From positions 7,812,001-7,876,000 of the forward strand of contig NZ_CP118527.1 in the NCBI RefSeq assembly GCF_028885415.1: 64,000 nucleotides of DNA. Direction: 5' to 3'. The position numbers and the translations under genes were made by a program. The number at the start of each line of letters is the position of its first letter. Position 1 is the first letter of the stretch. Shown here one piece after another: positions 34,881 through 48,119 of this stretch. The stretch is from Streptomyces coeruleorubidus (GTDB taxonomy: Bacteria; Actinomycetota; Actinomycetes; Streptomycetales; Streptomycetaceae). The notes beneath the pieces were generated by a model that worked only from the letters and a program-made list of their open reading frames with translations, searched no databases and was not told the origin of the DNA.

Positions 34881-36434
34881 ATGGCTGAAGCGGAACCGGA
34901 ACCCCAGCGGATCGGCATACCCGCCGAGTCCACCGCGGGCGAGACCAGGGTGGCGGCGACGCCGGCCACCGTGGGGAGACTTGCCGCGCTCGGCTACGAG
35001 GTGGTGGTCGAACCGGGGGCGGGAGCCTCGTCCCGCTTCTCCGACGCGGCGTACGAGGAGGCAGGCGCCCGGCTCGGCGACCCGTGGCAGGCGGAGATCG
35101 TGCTCAAGGTGAACGGCCCCTCCGGCGAGGAGATCGGCCGGCTGCGGGACGGGGCGACGCTGATCGCGCTCATCGGCCCCGCGCTGCACCCGGAGCTGGT
35201 CGACGAGCTGGCGCGGCGGCCGATCACCGTGCTCGCCATGGACGCCGTGCCGCGTATCTCGCGCGCCCAGTCCCTGGACGTCCTCAGCTCCATGGCGAAC
35301 ATCGCCGGATACCGGGCCGTGGTCGAGGCCGCGCACGCCTTCGGCCGTTTCTTCACCGGCCAGGTGACCGCCGCCGGAAAGGTGCCGCCCGCCAAGGTGC
35401 TGGTGGCCGGTGCCGGGGTGGCCGGGCTCGCCGCGATCGGCGCCGCCCGCAGCCTCGGTGCCGTGGTCCGCGCCACCGATCCCCGGCCCGAGGTCGCCGA
35501 GCAGGTGCGCTCGCTGGGCGGGGAGTTCCTGTCGGTGGGCGTCGAGCAGGAGGTGAGCACCGACGGTTACGCGAGGGCCACCTCGGAGGACTACGACCGG
35601 CTCGCCGCGCAGCTGTACTCCGAGCAGGCCGCCGACGTCGACATCATCATCACCACCGCGCTCATCCCGGGCCGCCCGGCGCCGAGGCTCATCACCGCCG
35701 AGGACGTCGCGCGGATGAAGTCCGGCAGCGTGATCGTCGACATGGCGGCGGCCCAGGGCGGCAACGTCGAGGGCACGGTCGCCGGGAAGGCGGTCGTCAC
35801 CGACAACGACGTGACGATCATCGGCTACACCGACCTGCCCGGCAGGCTCCCGGCCCAGGCCTCGCAGCTGTACGGCACCAACGTCGTCAACCTGATGAAG
35901 CTGCTCACCCCGGGCAAGGACGGCCGGCTCGTCCTCGACTTCGACGACGTGGTGCAGCGGTCGATGACCGTGGTCCGCGACGGCGAGAAGACCTGGCCGC
36001 CGCCCCCGGTCGAGGTGTCCGCCGCGCCCGCCCCCGCCGGCGGCACGGAACCGGCCGAGCCCTCCGCCCCGCCGGCGAAGCCCGCCCGCCCCGCGTGGTC
36101 CTCGTATGCACTCGTCGGTGCCGGGGCGCTCGCGCTGTTCCTCGTGACGGCCTTCTCACCGAGCGAACTCATCGGCCACTTCACGGTGTTCGTGCTGGCG
36201 ATCGTCATCGGCTTCTACGTCATCGGCAATGTGCACCACGCGCTGCACACCCCGCTGATGTCGGTCACCAACGCCATCTCCGGGATCGTCGTGGTCGGCG
36301 CGCTGCTCCAGATCGGGCACGGGAACACCGCCGTCACCGTGCTGTCGTTCGCCGCGATCCTGCTGGCGAGCATCAACATCTTCGGCGGATTCGCCGTCAC
36401 CCGCCGGATGCTCGGCATGTTCTCGAAGGGCTGA
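34881..36434 (+). CDS. pntA: NAD(P) transhydrogenase subunit alpha
   Basis: 517 aa, of the E. coli alpha-subunit type. The NAD(H)-binding domain I includes [22 protein letters not shown], the [29 protein letters not shown] block (in pieces) and the Rossmann turn [22 protein letters not shown]. Four membrane helices follow residue 400 ([62 protein letters not shown]). The enzyme couples hydride transfer from NADH to NADP with proton flow, supplying NADPH. A Pro/Ala-rich linker at about 375-400 is longer than in E. coli. ATG 34881 follows GAGAGGCAG. Confidence 0.95.
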   Translation: MAEAEPEPQRIGIPAESTAGETRVAATPATVGRLAALGYEVVVEPGAGASSRFSDAAYEEAGARLGDPWQAEIVLKVNGPSGEEIGRLRDGATLIALIGPALHPELVDELARRPITVLAMDAVPRISRAQSLDVLSSMANIAGYRAVVEAAHAFGRFFTGQVTAAGKVPPAKVLVAGAGVAGLAAIGAARSLGAVVRATDPRPEVAEQVRSLGGEFLSVGVEQEVSTDGYARATSEDYDRLAAQLYSEQAADVDIIITTALIPGRPAPRLITAEDVARMKSGSVIVDMAAAQGGNVEGTVAGKAVVTDNDVTIIGYTDLPGRLPAQASQLYGTNVVNLMKLLTPGKDGRLVLDFDDVVQRSMTVVRDGEKTWPPPPVEVSAAPAPAGGTEPAEPSAPPAKPARPAWSSYALVGAGALALFLVTAFSPSELIGHFTVFVLAIVIGFYVIGNVHHALHTPLMSVTNAISGIVVVGALLQIGHGNTAVTVLSFAAILLASINIFGGFAVTRRMLGMFSKG

Positions 36435-36440
36435 TCACGG

Positions 36441-37892
36441 ATGACCACAGTCACGGCCTCAGAAGCCGCCTACGTCGTCGCCGCGTTGCTGTTCATCCTC
36501 AGCCTCGCCGGGCTCTCGCAGCACCGGACCTCCCGCTCGGGAGTCGTCTGGGGCATCGCGGGCATGGCCGTCGCCCTGGCGGCCACCGTCGGTCTCGCCT
36601 CGAAGAGCATCACCGCCACCGGTCTCGTGCTGATCGCCGTCGCCACGGCCGTCGGCGCGGGCATCGGACTGTGGCGGGCCCGGGTGGTCGAGATGACCGG
36701 CATGCCGGAGCTGATCGCCATCATGCACAGCCTCGTCGGCCTCGCCGCCGCGTTCGTCGGCTGGAACGGCTACCTCGACGTCGACGCCGGGGGCCACGGC
36801 GGTGAGGAGCTCACCGGTTCGCTGCTCGGCATCCACCACGCCGAGGTGTTCATCGGGGTGTTCATCGGCGCCGTCACCTTCACGGGCTCGGTCGTCGCGT
36901 ACCTGAAGCTCTCGGCGCGCATCAACTCCCGCCCGCTGACGCTGCCCGGCAAGCACGTCCTCAACGTGGGCGCCCTGGTCGCGTTCGTCGCGCTCACCGT
37001 CGCGTTCGTGGCACGCCCCCACATCGGCCTGCTCATCGCGGTCACCGTCATCGCCCTCGCCCTGGGCGCGCACCTGGTCGCCTCCATCGGCGGCGGTGAC
37101 ATGCCGGTGGTCGTCTCCATGCTCAACAGCTACTCCGGCTGGGCCGCCGCGGCCTCGGGCTTCCTGCTCGCCAACAACCTGCTCATCGTCACCGGCGCGC
37201 TGGTCGGCTCCTCCGGTGCCTACCTGTCGTACATCATGTGCAAGGCGATGAACCGCTCCTTCATCTCGGTGATCGCGGGCGGCTTCGGGACGCCGGCCGC
37301 GGCGGCCGACGACGGCGAGCACGGGGAGCACCGGGAGATCAGCGCGGAGGAGACCGCGGAACTCCTGCGCGACGCCTCCTCGGTGATCATCACGCCGGGC
37401 TACGGCATGGCCGTCGCGCAGGCCCAGTACCCGGTCGCCGAGCTGGCGCGCAAGCTGCGCGAGCGGGGCGTCGAGGTGCGCTTCGGCATCCACCCCGTCG
37501 CCGGCCGGCTGCCCGGGCACATGAACGTGCTGCTCGCCGAGGCGAACGTGCCGTACGACATCGTCCTGGAAATGGACGAGATCAACGACGACTTCGCCGC
37601 CACCTCGGTCGTCCTGGTCATCGGCGCCAACGACACCGTCAATCCGGCCGCCACCGACAACCCGGCCAGCCCCATCGCCGGGATGCCGGTGCTGCACGTG
37701 TGGGAGGCGGCCAACGTGGTCGTCTTCAAGCGGTCCATGGCCGCCGGGTACGCCGGTGTGCAGAACCCGCTGTTCTTCCGGGAGAACAGCCAGATGCTCT
37801 TCGGCGACGCCAAGCAGCGTGTGGAGGACATCCTGCGCAGCCTGGACGCCCTCGACACGCCCGTCCCGGAGATGGCCGGCACCACGCGCTGA
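36441..37892 (+). CDS. pntB: NAD(P) transhydrogenase subunit beta
   Basis: 483 aa, starting six bases after pntA. The N-terminal domain II has about nine membrane helices, with [26 protein letters not shown] (in part) holding the proton-channel histidine, and [34 protein letters not shown] (in part). The NADP(H)-binding domain III contains [39 protein letters not shown] and [15 protein letters not shown], and ends with [17 protein letters not shown]. All catalytic blocks are present. It forms the functional enzyme with pntA. Confidence 0.95.
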   Translation: MTTVTASEAAYVVAALLFILSLAGLSQHRTSRSGVVWGIAGMAVALAATVGLASKSITATGLVLIAVATAVGAGIGLWRARVVEMTGMPELIAIMHSLVGLAAAFVGWNGYLDVDAGGHGGEELTGSLLGIHHAEVFIGVFIGAVTFTGSVVAYLKLSARINSRPLTLPGKHVLNVGALVAFVALTVAFVARPHIGLLIAVTVIALALGAHLVASIGGGDMPVVVSMLNSYSGWAAAASGFLLANNLLIVTGALVGSSGAYLSYIMCKAMNRSFISVIAGGFGTPAAAADDGEHGEHREISAEETAELLRDASSVIITPGYGMAVAQAQYPVAELARKLRERGVEVRFGIHPVAGRLPGHMNVLLAEANVPYDIVLEMDEINDDFAATSVVLVIGANDTVNPAATDNPASPIAGMPVLHVWEAANVVVFKRSMAAGYAGVQNPLFFRENSQMLFGDAKQRVEDILRSLDALDTPVPEMAGTTR

Positions 37893-37895
37893 ACC

Positions 37896-39908
37896 TCAGT
37901 CCGCGGTCTGCGCCGGGTCGGCCGTCACCCTGCGCAGCAGCGGCCTGCTGCCGCCGATCGCGGCGAGGATCGCCAGCGCGCCGACGGTCACGCAGACGGC
38001 GAGCAGGAGCGCGCCGGCGCCGTTCATGGTGGAGCCGGCCGCCTCGTTGACCTGGTAGCCGCCGAAGACGCCCATGGCGGTCGTGCCGCCGGCCAGGACG
38101 AGCAGGGGCAGCACCGTCTCACGGACCCGCGCCCGGTCCAGCACCTTCAGCGGGGCGCCGGACAGCCGCAGCAGGCCGTAGACGCGACGCCGGTCCAGGA
38201 CGTTCGCCGCCGCGGTCAGTCCCGCGGAGGCCGTCGCCACGAGGAAGCTGAGGATCAGTGTGGCGGTGCTGACCGTGGCGATGCGGTCGAGGACGGTGGC
38301 GTCGGGCGCGGACACGTAGTCCTGCGAGACCGGGAACCGGCCTTTCCCGAGCGGCGTCAGGGCGGTTGCGGCGGCGTCGATCCGCTCGGTGCCGCCGGAG
38401 ACCCGGGCGACCACGCCCGGGTTGCCGAGCAGCACGCTGTCCAAGAAGTCGTCGTCGCTCACGGTGCTCACGGTCGCTTCGACGCCCGCCCGGTCCAGCA
38501 GCGCGCGGGCCTCGGTCGCGGTGTGCCGGGCGGCGGCTGTGTTCTCGGTGATCACCGCGACCTGGTCGGGGTGCTCGGGGAAGCCGCCGCCCAGCTGGCT
38601 GACGGAGAAGAACCCGGCGACGAAGCCCGCGAGGACCAGGCCGCTGACGGTGCGCCAGGCGCCGCGCGGGTCGTCGCTGAGCCTGCGGGCCGCCAGCAGG
38701 GTGGTCGGACGGCGGGCGAAACGGCCCACGACGCGTCCCAGCCGGTCCACGACCCACGGGCCGAACAGCCAGAACGCCCCGTAGAACAGCGCCAGCAGCG
38801 CGATCATCTGGCGGTTCGTCATAGTTCCGCCCGCGCTCGCCATGATGTAGACGAGGGCCGCGGCGAACAGCACGAGCCGGACCATGCGCGTGCGGCGCGG
38901 GTTGGCCTGCTGGGCCACGCCGAGGGGTGACATCGCCACCTGACGCAGCATCGTCACCGCGCTGACCGTGAGCAGGACGGTGACGCCCAGTACCACGGCC
39001 GCGAGCCACGGCAGACCGACCCACAACTGGCCGGTGTACCAGGCGCCGACGCCGTAGGGGATCTCGGCGAGGGCGGGCAGCAGCACCGCATAGGCGAGGG
39101 CGCCCGCGAGGGCACCGGCGGCGCCCACCGCCGCCGCCTCGGCCGCGGTCATGGCGAGGATCTGCCGCGGGGTGGCCCCGGCCAGCCGCAGTGCGGCGAG
39201 CCGCTGTTCGCGCCGGGCCGCGCCGAGCCGTCCGGCCGCGGCGGCCAGCACCACGACGGGCACCATCAGCAGCACGGCTCCGAGCAGTGCCGTCTGCTGG
39301 TCGCCGACCGTGAACATGCTCGGCCTGGAGCCGGCGAAGCCGGTGATCCCGGCACGGGCGGTCTGGCCCTCGTCGTACCAGCCGTTGCTCTCGGCCGACT
39401 TGGAGACCGCGGGGTCGCCGGGCGCGCGTCCGACGACGGCGACCAGTTCGTCGGGGGAGGCGAGCCCCGCGGCGCCGATCGTGCCGTACCGCCCCGGCTT
39501 CGGGAGGCGGTCGGCGAGCTGCCGCGCGGGCAGTTCGCGGATCAGCCCCGCCAGGGCGGGGGAGACGTACACCTCGCCCTTCCTCGGGAAGGCGCTCAGG
39601 CCGGGCGGTGCGGGAGTGGGCCGCCGGTCCGGGAGCTGGGCGAGACTGACGACGGTGACGGGCCGGTGGCGCACATAGGTCGTGGTCATGGCCTGGACGG
39701 CGGTCGCCGACCCGGCGGGTGCCGCGTCCGGGACGCGCCAGGCGGTGCGGTCGGCGCGGGCGCCGGAGCCGAGGCACGCGGCGATCATCACCAGCAGCAC
39801 GAAGGCGCCGACGGCGGCGGCCCCGGCGGCGAGCAGCTGGCTCTGCAGGCCGCGGCGGCCGGCGGACCGGGCGAGGTGCCAGGTCAGGGGAAGAACGGGG
39901 GAACGCAT
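37896..39908 (-). CDS. FtsX-like ABC transporter permease
   Basis: 670 aa with one N-terminal membrane helix, a large extracytoplasmic domain (about residues 50-200), then groups of helices characteristic of the FtsX/MacB superfamily (AVLLMVPVVVLAAAAGRLGAAR, EAAAVGAAGALAGALAYAVLLP and a final triple near 550-650). Such permeases do not import nutrients but move lipids, peptides or mechanical signals across the membrane, often in antimicrobial peptide resistance. The ATPase gene lies 27 bases upstream on the same strand. It converges on pntB with three bases between stops. Confidence 0.87.
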   Translation of the reverse strand: MRSPVLPLTWHLARSAGRRGLQSQLLAAGAAAVGAFVLLVMIAACLGSGARADRTAWRVPDAAPAGSATAVQAMTTTYVRHRPVTVVSLAQLPDRRPTPAPPGLSAFPRKGEVYVSPALAGLIRELPARQLADRLPKPGRYGTIGAAGLASPDELVAVVGRAPGDPAVSKSAESNGWYDEGQTARAGITGFAGSRPSMFTVGDQQTALLGAVLLMVPVVVLAAAAGRLGAARREQRLAALRLAGATPRQILAMTAAEAAAVGAAGALAGALAYAVLLPALAEIPYGVGAWYTGQLWVGLPWLAAVVLGVTVLLTVSAVTMLRQVAMSPLGVAQQANPRRTRMVRLVLFAAALVYIMASAGGTMTNRQMIALLALFYGAFWLFGPWVVDRLGRVVGRFARRPTTLLAARRLSDDPRGAWRTVSGLVLAGFVAGFFSVSQLGGGFPEHPDQVAVITENTAAARHTATEARALLDRAGVEATVSTVSDDDFLDSVLLGNPGVVARVSGGTERIDAAATALTPLGKGRFPVSQDYVSAPDATVLDRIATVSTATLILSFLVATASAGLTAAANVLDRRRVYGLLRLSGAPLKVLDRARVRETVLPLLVLAGGTTAMGVFGGYQVNEAAGSTMNGAGALLLAVCVTVGALAILAAIGGSRPLLRRVTADPAQTAD

Positions 39909-39935
39909 CGAGGTCTCCGGTGGCGTGCGCTGGGG

Positions 39936-40619
39936 TCAGACGACCGTGTACTGGCTGTGGCTGGTGATCCGGCTGTCACGGACCTGGAGGATCCGGCCGC
40001 AGTGGGCGGCGACGTCGGCGTCGTGGGTGACCATGACCAGGGCGGCGCCCTGCTCGCGCGTGACGGAGGTGAGGAGCCGCACGACCTCCTCGCTGGTGCT
40101 CTGGTCCAGGGCGCCGGTCGGTTCGTCGGCGAAGACGACGTCCGGTTCGGTCACCAGGGCGCGGGCGATGGCGACCCGCTGGGCCTGTCCGCCGGAGAGC
40201 TGTCCGGGCCGGCGCTTCTCCAGGCCGTCCAGGCCGAGCGGCGCGAACCAGCGGCGGGCGCGGGTGACGGCTTGCTTGCGCGGGACGCCCTCCAGCATCA
40301 GGGGAAGCGCGACGTTCTCCTCGGCGGGCAGCTCCGGCAGCAGCTGGCCGAACTGGAAGACGAACCCGAACCGCTTTCGGCGCAGGGCGCTGAGCCGGTT
40401 CTCGCCGAGATCGTCGATGCGCTCGCAGCGCAGCAGCACCTGCCCGCCGTCGGGCCGGATGATCCCGGCCAGGGTGTGCAGGAGGGTGGACTTGCCGGAG
40501 CCGGACGGGCCCATGATCGCCAGCGAGTCCCGCTCGCCGACCTCGACGTCCACGCCGTCCAGCGCGGTGGTGGAGCCGTATTTCTTCGTGAGGCCGTGGC
40601 CGGCCAGGACAGTGCTCAT
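39936..40619 (-). CDS. ABC transporter ATP-binding protein (LolD/MacB type)
   Basis: 227 aa. Walker A GPSGSGKST (37-45), the Q-loop region FVFQFGQLLPELPAEENV, ABC signature LSGGQAQRVAIARAL, Walker B VVFADEPTGALD and the H-loop VTHDADVAAH are complete. The branch is that of LolD/FtsE/MacB partners of FtsX-like permeases, so it drives the protein encoded next. A DUF4333 protein gene precedes it by 25 bases. Confidence 0.93.
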   Translation of the reverse strand: MSTVLAGHGLTKKYGSTTALDGVDVEVGERDSLAIMGPSGSGKSTLLHTLAGIIRPDGGQVLLRCERIDDLGENRLSALRRKRFGFVFQFGQLLPELPAEENVALPLMLEGVPRKQAVTRARRWFAPLGLDGLEKRRPGQLSGGQAQRVAIARALVTEPDVVFADEPTGALDQSTSEEVVRLLTSVTREQGAALVMVTHDADVAAHCGRILQVRDSRITSHSQYTVV

Positions 40620-40644
40620 GACTGGGTGTGCTCCCGGGTGCGTG

Positions 40645-41034
40645 TCAGCGCTCGAACTTCCAGGTCACCCGCGGTGTCGCGGGGTCTCCCCCGACCCTGA
40701 TCACGCGGACGGGGATCGAGACCCGCTCGCCCCCGGCCCGCGCCGTGCACGTCCCGGTCGCACCGGCCACCGCCTTCAGATGCGCCGGGCAGGACACCTT
40801 GCCGATGTCCTTCCCGACCCACGGCAGCGGGTGGTACCAGCCCTCGATACGGGCCTCGAGGATCGTCCTGTCCACCGCCGGGTGGCCGTCCACCTTCACG
40901 TGGGGCTGCCCGGGGTAGGGGTCGACCGTGGTGTACTGCACGTCCTTGGCGGCCAGGAGATGGGTGAGCACCCCGCCCGCGGCGGCCATGGCGGCCACGC
41001 CGCCGACGGCACCGACGAGGAAACCGCGCTGCAT
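40645..41034 (-). CDS. DUF4333-like membrane-anchored protein
   Basis: 129 aa from ATG 41034, preceded by CAGGAG six bases away. An N-terminal hydrophobic anchor (FLVGAVGGVAAMAAAGGVLTHLLA) is followed by an outside domain ending in the DUF4333 pattern: VSCPAHLKAVAGATGTCTARAGGERVSIPV (in pieces), in which the two cysteines probably form a disulfide. Function is unknown. As first gene of an operon with the ATPase and FtsX permease it may be an accessory or sensing component of that exporter. Confidence 0.75.
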   Translation of the reverse strand: MQRGFLVGAVGGVAAMAAAGGVLTHLLAAKDVQYTTVDPYPGQPHVKVDGHPAVDRTILEARIEGWYHPLPWVGKDIGKVSCPAHLKAVAGATGTCTARAGGERVSIPVRVIRVGGDPATPRVTWKFER

Positions 41035-41111
41035 CTCGTACTCCTGGGGGGAGATCTGGTGATCGGGTAGAGGAAGTGGCTCCACTCTCACCCGGGTACG
41101 CGGGCGCTCGC

Positions 41112-41173
41112 CTCGGCCATTCGGCCAGAGCACGGAGACTGCCGCCGCACCGGCCCTCGGCCGTTCGGCCGAT
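41112..41173. promoter_or_regulatory. Twin operator-like motif in the ABC exporter promoter
   Basis: Two near-identical copies of CTCGGCC-R-TTCGGCC-R occur at 41112-41130 (CTCGGCCATTCGGCCAGAG) and 41156-41173 (CTCGGCCGTTCGGCCGAT), start to start 44 bp, that is about four helical turns. Both lie upstream of the DUF4333-ATPase-FtsX operon. Phased identical sites suggest cooperative binding by a dimeric regulator. I do not recognise the motif. Confidence 0.5.
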
Positions 41174-41232
41174 CACTCGCCCGCGGCCGCGAGGCCCTGG
41201 ACAGACAAGGAGTCCCGGGGCAGACAAAGGGC

Positions 41233-41259
41233 CGGCCCGGCACTCTGGGTGCCGGGCCG
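41233..41259 (-). terminator. Hairpin after argG
   Basis: A 10-bp perfect stem CGGCCCGGCA / TGCCGGGCCG with a 7-nt loop, 43 bases beyond the argG stop. A typical Streptomyces terminator without a U-tract. Confidence 0.7.
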
Positions 41260-41301
41260 ACCTCTTCTGCGACGCCCTGTCTCACGGGGCACCGAAAGCG
41301 A

Positions 41302-42791
<1,490 letters not shown>

Positions 42792-42828
42792 GCCGGGTGT
42801 GTGGAATCGCTCCCCCTGCCGTTCGAGC

Positions 42829-43817
42829 TCAGGAACTCTCCGAGCCGGAACCCCCGAGCGCCCCCAGAATCCGCTCCGCCGCCAGGGTCGGTGTCAGCTC
42901 GCCCGCCCTGACCCGCTGTTCCAGTTCCGGCGCCAGCGCCCGTACGGCCGGGTCGGCGTGCAGGCGGCCGAGGAGTTCCTCGCGGACCATGGTCCAGGTC
43001 CAGTCGACCTGCTGGTCGCGGCGCTTGGCGGTGAGGCGGCCGGTGGAGTCCAGCAGCGTGCGGTGCTGTTCGAGGCGCTCCCACACCGTGTCCAGGCCGC
43101 TCGACTCACGGGCGCTGCAACTGAGCACGGGCGGGGTCCAGAACGCGTCCTTGCCGTGCATCAGCCGCAGCGCGCCCGCCAGCTCCCTGGCGGCGGCCCG
43201 GGCGTCGCGCTCGTGCGGGCCGTCCGCCTTGTTCACGGCGATCACGTCGGCCAGTTCCAGGACGCCCTTCTTGATGCCCTGGAGCTGGTCGCCCGTGCGG
43301 GCGAGGGTGAGCAGCAGGAAGGAGTCGACCATGTTCGCGACCGCGGTCTCGGACTGCCCGACGCCGACCGTCTCCACCAGGACCACGTCGTAGCCCGCCG
43401 CCTCCATCACCACGATCGACTCACGCGTGGCCTTGGCGACCCCGCCCAGCGTGCCCGCGGTGGGGGAGGGGCGGACGAACGCCGCCGGGTCCACGGCCAG
43501 CCGTTCCATGCGCGTCTTGTCGCCGAGGATCGAGCCGCCGGTACGGCTGGAGGACGGGTCGACGGCGAGCACCGCCACCCGGTGCCCGAGCCCCGTCAGC
43601 ATCGAGCCGAACGCGTCGATGAACGTCGACTTGCCCACGCCCGGCACCCCGCTGACCCCGATCCGCCGGGCCCGGCCGCTGTGCGGCAGCAACTCGGTCA
43701 GCAACTCCTGGGCCAGCACCCGGTGCTGGGGGCGGGTCGACTCGACGAGCGTGATGGCCCGGGCGATGATCGCCCGCTTCCCGTCGAGTACGCCCTTCAC
43801 ATACGCGTCGACATCGA

Positions 43818-43821
<4 letters not shown>
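42829..43821 (-). CDS. meaB: MeaB/ArgK-type GTPase chaperone of methylmalonyl-CoA mutase
   Basis: 330 aa G3E-family GTPase. Walker A is GVPGVGKST (58-66), Walker B and G3 region [13 protein letters not shown], and the base-recognition motif NKAD. MeaB proteins gate loading of adenosylcobalamin onto mutase and protect the radical enzyme. GTG 43821 overlaps the mutB stop as GTGA, so expression is coupled to the mutase. Confidence 0.94.
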
Positions 43822-46009
<2,188 letters not shown>

Positions 46010-46010
<1 letters not shown>

Positions 46011-47818
46011 CAGGACACTCCCATGCGGTCGAGGGTCGCGGAGAGCACGGCCACGGCATCGCAGCCCGCGAAGACGTACGCGTCGACACCGGCGTACTGC
46101 CCGGGACGGCCCGCGAGGAACACGTGCGAGGCGCCGGCCGATCGCAGTTCGGTGGCCACCTGCGCCGCCTTCTCCTCGTACAGCGCGTCGCTGGAGCACA
46201 GCACGGCCTCGGTCGCGCCGCTGTCCTCGAAGGTGCCGTCCGTGACGGGCTCGATGCCGCCCGCCTGGAAGAGGTTCGAGGCGAAGGTGAGGCGTGCGGT
46301 GTGGGCGGCGGCCGGGCCGATCGCGGCGAGGAAGATCCGGGGCCGGGAGCCGGTCTTCGCGAGGTGGGCGTCGGAGCGGGCGCGCAGCGCCTCGTACTCC
46401 TCGTCGCGGCGCACCCGCGGCAGCCCGCCCGACGGCGGCTCGGGCGGGCTCTCGCGGACGACCGGCTTCTCCGCGAGATACGGGAACTCGCTGACGCCCG
46501 TGACGGGTTCGCGCCGCTTCGCGAGCTTCGTACGGCGGGCCTGCCAGGTGTCGGCCAGGTCCCTCGCGAGGTCCCCCGACCGCAGGGCCGCAGCCATGCC
46601 GCCGAGCCGCTCGATCCGCCGGAAGAACTCCCAGCCCGCGTGGGCGAGTTCGTCCGTGAGCCGCTCCACGTACCAGGAGCCGCCCGCCGGGTCGATCACC
46701 CGGGACAGATGCGACTCCTCGATGAGGATCGTGGAGGTGTTGCGGGCGATACGGCGTGCGAACGCGTCCGGCAGGCCGAGGGCGTGGTCGAAGGGCAGCA
46801 CGGTGACCGAGTCGGCCCCGCCCGCCCCGGCGGCCAGCGTGGCGATGGTCGTGCGCAGCATGTTCACCCACGGATCGCGGCGCGTCATCATCACCTCGGA
46901 CGTCACGACGTGCTGGAGCTGCGCCCCCGCACGCGGCGCCCCGCAGACCTCGGCCACCCGCGCCCACAGCCGGCGCGCGGCCCGCAGCTTGGCGATCGTC
47001 AGGAACTGGTCGGCGGTCGCCGCGTACCGGAACTCCAGCTGGGCACAGGCCTGTTCGACACTCAGCCCGGCCCCGGTGAGGTCCCGCAGATACGCCACTC
47101 CCGTGGCCAGCGAGCAGCCCAGCTCCTGGGCGGCCGAGCCGCCGGCCTCGTGGTACGGCAGCGCGTCCACGGTCAGCGCCCGCAGCCCCGGGTACCCCTC
47201 GGCACACAGCCGCGCGAGCTCCGCCGCCGGAGCGAAGTCGCCCTCCTGCCCGCTGAGGGCCTCCTGCCCCAGCGGGTCGGCGCCCAGATTGCCGCGCGCC
47301 GCCTCCCGGGCGACACCGCGCTCCTCGTACAGCCGCAGCAGCTCGCGCGCGGCGGGCTCGGTGTCACGCCCCGCGTCGAGGACGAGGGGGGCGAGGTCGA
47401 GATGGACGCCGTCGAGGACCCGGCCGAGCTCCGGCACCGCAATGCCGCCTGCCCCCACTCCCAGCCACAGGGAGGTGACGCCGTTCTCCAGATCCGCCAG
47501 TACCGCGCCGCCGTCGGCCACCGTGTGCCGCTGCCGTACGTCCCAGCCGCCGAGCGTGTTCCCCTCGGCCCGGCCGCCCCGCACGAAGGGTGCGAATCCG
47601 GGCAGGCCCGGCTCGGGCGCGGTGTCGTGCGCGGTGTAGAGAGGCCGGGTGCGCAGCCCGTCCTCCAGCGCGGTGGACAGGGCTTCCTCGGCTTCGGCGC
47701 CCTCCACTTCCTTGCCCGACTTGCGCAGCACACCCGCCACAAGGCGCTGCCACTGCTCATGGGGCACATCAGGGAATTCGCCGGCCAGCTCGAGCCCGTC
47801 GTCAGGCAGGACCGTCAT
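46010..47818 (-). CDS. mutA: Methylmalonyl-CoA mutase small subunit
   Basis: 602 aa. It has the same two-domain plan as MutB, but the C-terminal B12-type domain lacks DxHxxG: the corresponding stretch reads [22 protein letters not shown], as in known non-catalytic MutA chains. It serves as structural partner of MutB. First gene of mutA-mutB-meaB; an 18-bp palindrome lies at 47856-47873 in its promoter. Confidence 0.94.
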
Positions 47819-48119
47819 GCTCGGATGCTAGGACACGGACACAGAGGAGCAGCAGAGGTCACGGCTGTGACCTTTCCCTCCCCGTTTCTGTGATCCCGAT
47901 CTCCCCTCCGCCAGCCCGTGCCCGGGATCGTCGCGCATGCCGGTGCCGGGCGTCAACGGGCCGCTGCCGCCGGGACGTTGGCCCCGTATGTCGCTCGGAG
48001 CCCGGAATTCCGCCGAAGGCCGGTAGCGGCCGGACGCGGGCGGGCCCCGTGGAGCCCGACGACCGCGCCATCGGCCGCTACCGTGGCGGACTGACCAGTC
48101 CGGACTCCACGTCGCGTGC
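47819..48119. other. Intergenic region between mutA and the phytase gene
   Basis: About 300 bases. It contains the mut promoter palindrome and, near 48087-48102, a small hairpin CGGACT-GACC-AGTCCG just after the phytase stop that could end that transcript. No gene is supported. Confidence 0.55.
47856..47873 (-). promoter_or_regulatory. Perfect 18-bp palindrome upstream of mutA
   Basis: AGGTCAC-GGCT-GTGACCT: 7-bp arms with a 4-nt spacer, 38-55 bases before the mutA start. It is a candidate operator for the mutase operon. The half-site AGGTCAC does not match a regulator I can name. Confidence 0.5.
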
